32,066 nt of DNA, taken from NCBI GenBank assembly GCA_030692375.1, contig JAUYCD010000018.1, positions 1 to 32,066 of the forward strand, given 5' to 3'. Below the pieces are notes generated by a model. It saw nothing but the letters and a program-made list of their open reading frames with translations. It did no database searches and was not told the DNA's origin. The position numbers and the translations under genes were made by a program. Origin of the DNA: Candidatus Latescibacter sp. (GTDB lineage Bacteria; Latescibacterota; Latescibacteria; Latescibacterales; Latescibacteraceae). Positions 1-6,084 of the stretch are shown piece after piece. Numbering within the stretch: position 1 is the first letter of the stretch; every line of letters starts with the position of its first letter.

Positions 1-32
1 ATCCCCATCGGGTATACCATAGTATCTTAGTA

Positions 33-97
33 AGGGGGGTAGGGGGGATTAACCTTATCAGATGATCACCTTTGCTAACTTAACGACATACCTGTTC
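33..97 (-). repeat. Dispersed MITE-like repeat, terminal part (family M1)
   Basis: Read on the minus strand this segment runs from an AACAGGTATGTCGTTAAG-type end through GGTGATCATC into a C-rich tract. The same order of motifs recurs on the plus strand at 3855-4010 and 17671-17928. Only one end is recognisable here; sequence left of about position 33 no longer matches the other copies, so the copy is truncated or diverged. It lies upstream of the first gene. Confidence 0.7.
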
Positions 98-210
98 AAT
101 GAAAAGGTATTTTACCATAAAAAAACATTGTGAACCGGTGAATGGGTATACTATACTCATATCCATTACTAAATTTCCAGAAAAAAATGAAAGATAAAGG
201 AGAATAATCC

Positions 211-1587
211 ATGCGCCCCGCCACAACCTTTCTTTTCTCCATCAGCCTGCTCCTTATCGGAGTCACGGGAGCATTCGCCCAGGAGGGCGGCTGGTACACA
301 GAGGGAGATTTCGCCCCGAAAGTCAGGGTAAAGCTCGAAATAGTGAATACCCTTGATTTCGACCGGAAGAACTGTCCCATCACCATCACCCGAAGCCAGC
401 TTCCCGTCAAAGATATCACCGATCTGTCCATCAATGTGATCGATCCCACGCTCCCCGGAGTTCCCCAGCCCACCAAAGAAGAGCTGTCGCTGGGAGGCGG
501 CCACCGTATCCAGAAGGAAACCAACGGCCACCAGCTTTACAGCCAGTATGACGATATCGACCGTGACGGCATCGGGGACGAGTTTTTCTTTATGACCGAC
601 CTGAAAGCCAAGGAAACAAAGACCCTGTACCTTTATTTCGGATTCTCACAGCGAGGCTGGAACGTTCACGGCACCCATGGAGCCATCGGGAGCTATGCCC
701 ATCACCTGATTCCTTTCTGGGAATCTGCCAATGTGGGCTGGAAACTCTGGTATCCCACTGACGCCGATCTTTACGGCAAACGGAAGAATGTGCTCATGTC
801 CGATCAACTCTACATGAAGAATCTCAACGGGTATGCTGTGCCTTTCGATTACGGTTCCGATATCATGCGGGTGGATGACAGCTTCGGCGCGGGAGGCGTC
901 TGCCTGTTCGAGGTTCCCGCCAGGCCCGATTCGGCTTCCCGTCCCCGGTTCACTTCGGTGAAAACCGAATTCAAGCCTGATCGCGTCTGGAACGGCGGCC
1001 AGCTTTCCGATACCCGGTACGCCTTCGAGGTCATAGTCAACGGCCCCATGCGCAGCATGATCAAGGCCAGGACCATGAACTGGAATACCGGCGCCGGAAC
1101 CTACGAGCTGGAGCAGATCTATACCGCCTATGCAAACCAGAACTACTCCATCTGCCAGGTGCACTACACGACATTCAATCCCAGGAATCCCGGAACCATG
1201 TTCGGCTGCGGCATACGGAAAATTGTGGGCGAGTATGATTCCTACCATGAAGGCAATACGGTGATTACCATCGGCAACGATGAGGTCACCGCGCCGGACG
1301 ATCCGACCGGACTAAGCAAACTCAGGGTGCAGTATGTGGCCACCGCGCTCATTGTGAAAGACAGCTACAGGCCGCAGTTCCAGTTCGTCCCGGCCCATCA
1401 GGGCAACTATACGTTCAAGGTTCCTTCAGGCAAAGACCTCTCGTTCGAATATCTCATCGCCGCCGGCTGGAGCGAGGGCGAGATGCTGAACAAAGCCCCC
1501 GCATTCAAAGAGTACATCCTCAAGACCGCCAGGGAATACAACAACCCGCCGGTGATCAAACTCGGTGCAGTGGAGAGGAAAAAGTAA
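211..1587 (+). CDS. Secreted DUF4861 family protein
   Basis: 458 residues with a clear signal peptide (hydrophobic core about residues 5-20, cleavage near AFA-QEGG). The body fits DUF4861: an early NTLDFDRK segment (residues 46-53), a DDIDRDGIGDEFFF acidic loop (about 114-127), WYPTDADLYGKRK (about 180-192) and a YGSDIMRVDDSFGAGG block (about 214-229), corresponding to the family's conserved VN-LDF-RK, DxDGDG, GYRxYxDxxxxDxFGK and DxGxDxxxVGxSxGAGG blocks. Members are usually exported and encoded near carbohydrate-degradation genes in Bacteroidetes-like bacteria; the activity is not established and no such neighbours are visible here. The ATG is well placed behind AAAGGAG eight bases upstream. 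The convergent GlcG-like gene lies 105 bp downstream. Confidence 0.82.
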   Translation: MRPATTFLFSISLLLIGVTGAFAQEGGWYTEGDFAPKVRVKLEIVNTLDFDRKNCPITITRSQLPVKDITDLSINVIDPTLPGVPQPTKEELSLGGGHRIQKETNGHQLYSQYDDIDRDGIGDEFFFMTDLKAKETKTLYLYFGFSQRGWNVHGTHGAIGSYAHHLIPFWESANVGWKLWYPTDADLYGKRKNVLMSDQLYMKNLNGYAVPFDYGSDIMRVDDSFGAGGVCLFEVPARPDSASRPRFTSVKTEFKPDRVWNGGQLSDTRYAFEVIVNGPMRSMIKARTMNWNTGAGTYELEQIYTAYANQNYSICQVHYTTFNPRNPGTMFGCGIRKIVGEYDSYHEGNTVITIGNDEVTAPDDPTGLSKLRVQYVATALIVKDSYRPQFQFVPAHQGNYTFKVPSGKDLSFEYLIAAGWSEGEMLNKAPAFKEYILKTAREYNNPPVIKLGAVERKK

Positions 1588-1692
1588 AAAGATAGGCACA
1601 AAGGGGCAAAGGCACAGAGGAAAAAGCTTACCTGACGGAAAGTTGGTCTGCTCGCTTTCTTTATCCAGATTTGAGCAGAGAGCCGCAGCGTT
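1588..1692. repeat. Short intergenic spacer with CACAAAGG-type tandem motif
   Basis: Positions 1595-1622 contain a degenerate tandem of the form GGCACAAAGGGGCAAAGGCACAGAGG, a low-complexity motif that often sits between convergent genes in environmental genomes. No stable terminator hairpin with a T-run was recognised between the two convergent genes. Confidence 0.4.
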
Positions 1693-2169
1693 TCATTTCC
1701 CGACAACATCGGCTCCGGCCTTTGCTACCTGACCGTCCTGCTGCGAGCTCATGCCGCTCACTCCGATCGCACCGATGATCTTGCCGTCCTGCATCAAAGG
1801 CAGGCCCCCCTCGATAGGCGTCGCGCCCGGTACTCCAAGCAGCGTTAAACGGCCGCCGGCTACTGCGTCCTCAAAAACCTTGCTGGGCCGCTTGAACATC
1901 GCAGCGGTGCGGGCTTTTTCAATCGCTACCTTGACGCTCCCCGTCTGCGTGTTATCCAGGCGCTGGAGCATGACCAGCAGTCCGTGTGTGTCCACGATTG
2001 CGATCACGACAGTCCAATTATTTTTTTTCGCCTCGGCTTCGGCTGCTGCCATGACCTTCTTAGCCATTTCGAGTGTCACTTCGTTACCGTAGGCCGGCGC
2101 CTGCGCCTGGGCAACACTATTGACTGCCAGGATCATAAACAACGCGAAACATTGCCAGAACATTACCAT
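1693..2169 (-). CDS. Secreted GlcG/HbpS-like heme-binding family protein (DUF336)
   Basis: About 158 residues from the chosen ATG at 2169; GAAGGAGG lies just upstream, and another ATG two codons later (2163) has better spacing, so either may be used. A longer reading frame to 2250 exists but lacks such a site and puts non-signal residues before the hydrophobic stretch. The N-terminus is a signal peptide ending around AQAQA. The rest is the GlcG/HbpS fold: VTLEMAKKVMAAAEAEAKK, VVIAIVDTHGLLVMLQRLD, a TGSVKVAIEKARTAAMF helix, then GGLPLMQDGKIIGAIGVSG near the C-terminus. Family members bind haem or small cofactors, or occur beside glycolate oxidase genes; no such partner is adjacent. It converges with the DUF4861 gene. 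Confidence 0.88.
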   Translation of the reverse strand: MVMFWQCFALFMILAVNSVAQAQAPAYGNEVTLEMAKKVMAAAEAEAKKNNWTVVIAIVDTHGLLVMLQRLDNTQTGSVKVAIEKARTAAMFKRPSKVFEDAVAGGRLTLLGVPGATPIEGGLPLMQDGKIIGAIGVSGMSSQQDGQVAKAGADVVGK

Positions 2170-2278
2170 ATTGCCTCCTTCGTAAGTCTGTGTAAGGGTT
2201 TGTTCGAAGACTGCAGCGCAAAAGCTGCAGAGATTGTTTAGCCTATTCAATCAACTCTGTTCTGCATCGATCTATTGG

Positions 2279-2542
2279 TCAATAAAACTCCCCGCATTCG
2301 GTACACTTATTGGTTTTATCAAGGCCATTCACTTTCTCAAGTAAATGATAAACAGCGATAATCATGAACAAAAAAATCATTGATGAAATCACAAACCAAT
2401 GATTCCCCTTTTGAACCATTTTGTATATACCATAGATAAGAGCGGTGAAACCGCAGATAAAAAAGAATAGAACAAATGAAAAATACACATCCCGGCGATC
2501 GACATGTTTGTAGCTATTTGCGCCGCACTTTGGGCAAGTCAT
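2279..2542 (-). CDS. Small zinc-ribbon membrane protein
   Basis: 87 residues. It begins MTCPKCGANS and ends NKCTECGEFY, so two CxxC pairs placed at opposite ends could form one zinc ribbon. Between them are two predicted transmembrane helices (about residues 20-42 and 49-67), which would bring both termini to the same side of the membrane. A GGGGG-rich stretch lies 7 bases before the ATG. It lies 109 bp upstream of the GlcG-like gene on the same strand. No specific family was recognised; function unknown. Confidence 0.65.
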   Translation of the reverse strand: MTCPKCGANSYKHVDRRDVYFSFVLFFFICGFTALIYGIYKMVQKGNHWFVISSMIFLFMIIAVYHLLEKVNGLDKTNKCTECGEFY

Positions 2543-2593
2543 AGGATTTCCCCCATATATTTCTACCTTTTTTGACCCGGCAAGTATCCCTGT

Positions 2594-2854
2594 TTACGGC
2601 ATTTTCCCGACAGCTTTGCCTTCCCCGTCAAACAGGCTCAGGGACGGCCCATCCTTGGACACGCTCAGTATGGCGCGCAGCTTGCCGTTGAAGTCTGCCA
2701 TACCAAAATCCGGCCCGTTATCGGACACACGCAGCATGGTTACCATACTGCCTTTCTCGTCTACAAGAGTGAATTGTTTGGCGCGAATCTCGTTCAAAAC
2801 GCTCTGTTGAGCGGTCGGCGCTCCTGAGGCGCCGGAGATGAGAGCCAGGCATCC
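2594..2854 (-). pseudogene. 5'-truncated secreted beta-repeat protein
   Basis: From a stop at 2855-2857 the frame stays open for 86 codons: the back half of a signal peptide (CLALISGASGAPTAQQ) followed by FTLVDEKGSMVTMLRVSDNG, FGMADFNGKLRAILSVSKDG and LSLFDGEGKAVGK, a repeat of the form LxDxxGKxRxxLxVSxxGPxL known from many secreted proteins of uncultured bacteria. There is no start codon before the signal-peptide remnant except a possible CTG; a TTG at 2797 would discard the signal peptide. The upstream DNA encodes a different protein remnant in another frame (2794-3042), so the 5' end was probably lost in a deletion. Confidence 0.6.
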
Positions 2855-3042
2855 TCATAGCGGATTCGGCTGACCGGGGCGGAATCGAACGAGTAAATAT
2901 CCGCTCCGGGACAGGCGACTAAAAATGTTGTCGGGGAGCGGAATTCCAGGTTTCTGGTCGCCAGAAAAACGGGCATGTTGAACGGATATACTTCGGCAGT
3001 CGGAAATCTGTCAGGATGGAGGGTGATATTCCTGAGGTGCAA
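2794..3042 (-). pseudogene. AAA ATPase (COG3910-like) remnant with central deletion
   Basis: The first about 42 residues (LRNITLHPDRFP, YPFNMPVF, LEFRSPTTFLV) match the start of COG3910-type predicted ATPases, in which the next motif should be the Walker A loop GENGxGKST. Instead the frame jumps to ACPGADIYSFDSAPVSRIRYED, which resembles the extreme C-terminus of the same family (HSPILLACPGAxIYxFD...YED). Roughly 150-200 residues with Walker A, Walker B and signature motifs are missing; the join lies near position 2919. The TTG start at 3042 has AGGAG eight bases upstream, as a former real gene would. After YED the frame runs into DNA of the neighbouring remnant. Not expected to be functional. 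Confidence 0.62.
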
Positions 3043-3077
3043 TGGTATCTCCTGTATAAATTTTTACCTGAAGGAGG

Positions 3078-3674
3078 TCACTTTTTCGAGTCATCAAACA
3101 GACTCAGTTGATTTTTCTGACGGTTCTTCTTTTTTTCTTCTGCGTTTTTTTGGTTTATCTCCGCTCGTAGAGCTTTTTTCTCAAGAGCTTCCTGTTCTCT
3201 GATTCGCTGCTGTTCGGTTAAGTATTTTTCCAATTCTTCCGCTTCTTTACCTTCGACGAATTCCACTTCTAAATCTAGTTTAGATAGAGCGCTTTTGGGC
3301 ATGATTATTCCTCCCGGAAATTCAACAAAAGTGAACATGTCGGTTATTTCCTGGCGGCAGAATCCTTCTTCTCCCAGTCCAAGTTTACAGGCTTTTTCGA
3401 TTTGAGCTGCCTTATTAACAACAGTAGATTTCTTTACACCAAAATAATCACAGATCGTGTCAGTCTTCATACAATATTCTTGATCACGGTCAAATAAAAA
3501 ATTAAGACGGGCAATGACGTAAATAATTGAGGCAGCCCAGATTTCCTCTCTGCCCCTGGTTATGGTAAGCTTTTTTTTCCTTCCGAGTTTATCGCATAAT
3601 TTTTGGGCATATCCCTCATATTCATCGTTTAAGTGCTGTTCACAAAAATCCCTTATCAATTCCTTGATCTTCAT
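3078..3674 (-). CDS. DUF6398 domain protein
   Basis: 198 residues, soluble, no signal peptide. Residues about 5-115 fit DUF6398: DFCEQHLNDEYEGYAQKLCDKL, a TRGREEIWAASIIYVIARLNFLFD helix pair and TDTICDYFGVKKSTVVNKAAQI, which looks like a helix-turn-helix or cyclin-like segment. The last 60 residues are very charged (Lys/Glu/Gln) and probably coiled-coil, ending in QLSLFDDSKK; a QLSLF-like peptide resembles clamp-binding motifs of DNA metabolism proteins, but that reading is speculative. The ribosome site (AAGAG, 9-10 bases from ATG) is weak. Only 35 bp separate it from the ATPase remnant downstream on the same strand. Function unknown. Confidence 0.75.
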   Translation of the reverse strand: MKIKELIRDFCEQHLNDEYEGYAQKLCDKLGRKKKLTITRGREEIWAASIIYVIARLNFLFDRDQEYCMKTDTICDYFGVKKSTVVNKAAQIEKACKLGLGEEGFCRQEITDMFTFVEFPGGIIMPKSALSKLDLEVEFVEGKEAEELEKYLTEQQRIREQEALEKKALRAEINQKNAEEKKKNRQKNQLSLFDDSKK

Positions 3675-3854
3675 AAGTTTTTCTCTTAAAAATTCATCAA
3701 TCCAGAGTTATTAGTAAATCACAGAAATGGGTAATATTATTGTAAAGAGGCTTTTGCAAAAGTCGTGTTTACTGGGAGAAGCCCCCTTTCTGTCCCATTA
3801 CTTGACATCCTTCCCCCTAAGGGGAAAAAGCCTCAAATTTAGAAATAATTGTAT
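3675..3854. other. Gene-free spacer
   Basis: AT-rich spacer between the DUF6398 gene and the M1 repeat. It holds a 12-bp perfect palindrome CTTTTGCAAAAG (3751-3762) and a CCCCTAAGGGG palindrome near 3815. No coding potential was recognised. Confidence 0.5.
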
Positions 3855-4010
3855 ACGGGTATGTCGTTACATAAGCTAAGGTGATCATCCGAAAGGTAAA
3901 TCCCCCCTGCCCCCCTTATTAAGGGGGGAAAAAGAAAATTGTTACTAATACTATGTAAACATTTCTTAGGATTTTACAGAACCCTCTCTCTAAATTCCCC
4001 CCTTAATAAG
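3855..4010 (+). repeat. M1 MITE-like repeat, left part, split by an insertion sequence
   Basis: Starts with GGGTATGTCGTTAC and continues through AAGCTAAGGTGATCATCCGAA, a C-rich tract and TTATTAAGGGGG, then a block with ATGTAAACATTTCTTAGGATT and a second C-rich tract ending CCCCCCTTAATAAG. This is the same order as the intact copy at 17671-17928. The IS element begins directly after CTTAATAAG; a G-run resumes at 5881 on the other side, but the right terminal repeat expected further on is absent. Confidence 0.8.
4002..4010. repeat. Target-site duplication, left copy
   Basis: CTTAATAAG immediately left of the IS; the identical nonamer is at 5872-5880 on the right. In the uninterrupted M1 copy the corresponding site (about 17819-17827) occurs once, which supports duplication on insertion. 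Confidence 0.7.
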
Positions 4011-5871
4011 GCGAGGGCGACAAAAGGATAATATTGACATAAGTTATTATAAATAAATAAAATAAATGAATATTTAGCTTGACATGGCGGTTTAGATTTA
4101 TTATACTTAAGGTATTGTTATGAAAGGAGATAAAGCCGCCATGCAACATATTGTAGATCCACGACAAACGAGTTTGATTGACTCTTATACGGGGGTATTT
4201 TCGAAGTTGGCTTACCGCCGCATAGTCAACGGCTGGCAGGGAGTATTCCGGAATGTTATACTCGCTACGATGCCTGTGGACACAATTGCTGGAGAATTCA
4301 GCGAAAGTGAAGGACGGTCGACCAAGGAATTGTATTCGATGGCCGGGTTGGTATTCATCATGCAGTTTCGTAACTGGACGATCGAGCAGGCAGCGGAAGA
4401 ATATATGATTAATTTGGGCGTCCAGTATGCGCTCAATCTGGAGCCGGGCGGGCAAAGTCTTTCTTCGCGAACGCTGGATCGTTATCTGGCGATTTTTCGT
4501 GAGTGTGACATTGCGGAGAAGGTGTTTCACGATGTGACTCAAGCACTGGTTGAAGCACTGGAAAAAGACGTGAGCCGGCAGCGATTGGATTCCACGCATA
4601 TATTCAGCAATATGGCGCAGTTTGGGCGGACACAGTTGATGGGAGTGGTAGTCAAGCGTTTCCTGACTCAAGTGCATCGGCATGATGTCCCTGCTTATGA
4701 AGCCTTGCCTGAAGAATTGCTCGCGCGATATGCCCCGGCAGCCAACCGGTTGTTCGGCGACACGGTGAACGACATCAAATCGCGGAAGCTGATTCGTCAA
4801 CAGGTTGCTGAGGATATGCTGATGTTGATTCAATGGTTTGAGGATACCGATCACGCTGATCGGACGACGTTTAAGCAACTGGTTCGGGTGTTCAACGAAC
4901 AATGCACGGTAGAAGAGAAACGGGTGATAATCAAAGAGAAAGCGGGAGGCCGAGTGCTTCAGAACCCTTCCGACCCCGATGCCACCTATGACGGCCTGAA
5001 AGGGCCGGGATACCAGGTGCAGGTCGCCGAGACCTGTACGGAAGGTGATGTGCAGCTGATCACAGCGGTTATCCCGCAAACGGCGGCCGAACCAGATTGT
5101 GAGGCTGTCCTTCCCGTATGCCGTGACCTTCAGGAAACTGGATTGGTTCCTGAAATAATGCTGTGCGATGCCGCCTATGGCAGCGACGCCAATGTCCAGA
5201 ATTGTAAAGCACAAGAAATGGAATTGATCAGCCCGGTCAACCGGTCCCGACGCAATGATGAGATAATGCATGTAGACGATTTTGACATCGACCCTTTCAC
5301 AGAATGCGTTCACCTTTGTCCGGCAGGTCATGCGCCTCTGGAATCCACTCATGACCTGTCCACGGGGAAGACCCGCACCATCTTTGACGGTGCGTTGTGC
5401 AGAGCCTGTCCAAGCTTTGCAAAATGCCCCACTACCGGAAAGGGTAACCGCCGTACGTTCCATCACACCCCTGCTCAACGGCGTAACGCCGCGCGCCTCC
5501 AGAAGGAACAGACCCCCGCGTTCCGTTCCGTATACAACAAACGAGCCGGTATCGAAGGAACCTTTTCGCGCATCAAATCCTGCCTCGGCCTGCATCGGTT
5601 GCGAGTTCGGGGATCCAAGCCCGTATTCATGGCATTGTTTCTCAAACTTGCTGGGTGGAATATTCTCCAGGCCGCAAAATCTAATACCTTGAGGAGGAAA
5701 ATAGCCGCCAAAATACGGGTATTTTCCACTAATCCGATCCCAAATTGGCTTTCGATGTATGTTTTCAGGTTCCATTGTTATCTTTTTAACCGTCCTGTTC
5801 TCTGTTCGCCTTTAACAGACCTTTTGATGCATTCAAGTTGAATAAAAGTTTTTTACTTTTGTCGCCCTCGT
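4011..5871 (+). mobile_element. IS1182-like insertion sequence, apparently complete
   Basis: The ends are 15-bp inverted repeats, CGAGGGCGACAAAAG at 4012-4026 and its exact complement at 5856-5870. One extra base on each side (G at 4011, T at 5871) separates them from the flanking 9-bp direct repeat CTTAATAAG. The element is 1,861 bp and carries one transposase gene. The perfect inverted repeats, perfect target duplication and open transposase frame all suggest a recent insertion. Confidence 0.85.
4141..5841 (+). CDS. IS1182-family-like DDE transposase
   Basis: 566 residues from ATG 4141, chosen because AAAGGAGA lies 10 bases upstream; an in-frame ATG at 4120 precedes that site. N-terminal DNA-binding part about residues 20-150, then a DDE catalytic core: DSTHIFSNMAQFGR supplies the first Asp, LCDAAYGSDAN the second, and RAGIEGTFSRIK the Glu. 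Between the last two lies a Cys/His cluster (HLCPAGH, LCRACPSFAKCPTTGKG) typical of IS1182-type enzymes, followed by the RTFHHT segment. All three acidic residues are present and the frame is unbroken, so the enzyme may be active. The C-terminal about 35 residues after NPIPNW are not conserved-looking and run nearly to the right inverted repeat. Confidence 0.88.
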   Translation: MQHIVDPRQTSLIDSYTGVFSKLAYRRIVNGWQGVFRNVILATMPVDTIAGEFSESEGRSTKELYSMAGLVFIMQFRNWTIEQAAEEYMINLGVQYALNLEPGGQSLSSRTLDRYLAIFRECDIAEKVFHDVTQALVEALEKDVSRQRLDSTHIFSNMAQFGRTQLMGVVVKRFLTQVHRHDVPAYEALPEELLARYAPAANRLFGDTVNDIKSRKLIRQQVAEDMLMLIQWFEDTDHADRTTFKQLVRVFNEQCTVEEKRVIIKEKAGGRVLQNPSDPDATYDGLKGPGYQVQVAETCTEGDVQLITAVIPQTAAEPDCEAVLPVCRDLQETGLVPEIMLCDAAYGSDANVQNCKAQEMELISPVNRSRRNDEIMHVDDFDIDPFTECVHLCPAGHAPLESTHDLSTGKTRTIFDGALCRACPSFAKCPTTGKGNRRTFHHTPAQRRNAARLQKEQTPAFRSVYNKRAGIEGTFSRIKSCLGLHRLRVRGSKPVFMALFLKLAGWNILQAAKSNTLRRKIAAKIRVFSTNPIPNWLSMYVFRFHCYLFNRPVLCSPLTDLLMHSS

Positions 5872-5880
5872 CTTAATAAG
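5872..5880. repeat. Target-site duplication, right copy
   Basis: CTTAATAAG, identical to 4002-4010, immediately right of the IS. It is followed by a G-run from the interrupted M1 repeat; the rest of that repeat is not recognisable beyond about 5895. Confidence 0.7.
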
Positions 5881-5937
5881 GGGGGGGGATCCTACCCCAC
5901 AGCAAGCTGCAAGGAATTCCGTGATTAAATGTCTCTC

Positions 5938-6084
5938 TCAGGAAAATACCCTTGTAACTATATAGAATATAAGAATATAGGCAACCAGACTCGCCAGAAC
6001 CAGAGTATACAGGCATCTCCACGAAGACAGAATCGGCGGCGGCTCTTCACTATTTTCTCTCTGTTCCTTCTCTAAGCCATTCAT
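5938..6084 (-). CDS. 48-residue single-span membrane protein coupled to the deacetylase
   Basis: Begins MNGLEKEQRENSEEPPP, has one strong transmembrane helix (about residues 26-46, LYTLVLASLVAYILIFYIV) and ends TRVFS. Its ATG overlaps the stop of the PIG-L gene (ATGA at 6084-6081), so it is probably translated by coupling. Small proteins of the form PPxxxSWxxLYxLVLxxLxxxILxFYxxTRxF occur next to sodium:solute symporter genes in FCB and related bacteria; that recollection suggests an accessory subunit. No symporter gene follows here: after 54 bp the sequence passes into repeat and IS DNA. Confidence 0.6.
   Translation of the reverse strand: MNGLEKEQRENSEEPPPILSSWRCLYTLVLASLVAYILIFYIVTRVFS

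Noticed and set aside
4003-5775. A 590-codon open frame on the minus strand across the IS
   Set aside because: It lies antisense to a transposase with all DDE residues intact, and its translation shows no domain; it is a shadow frame.
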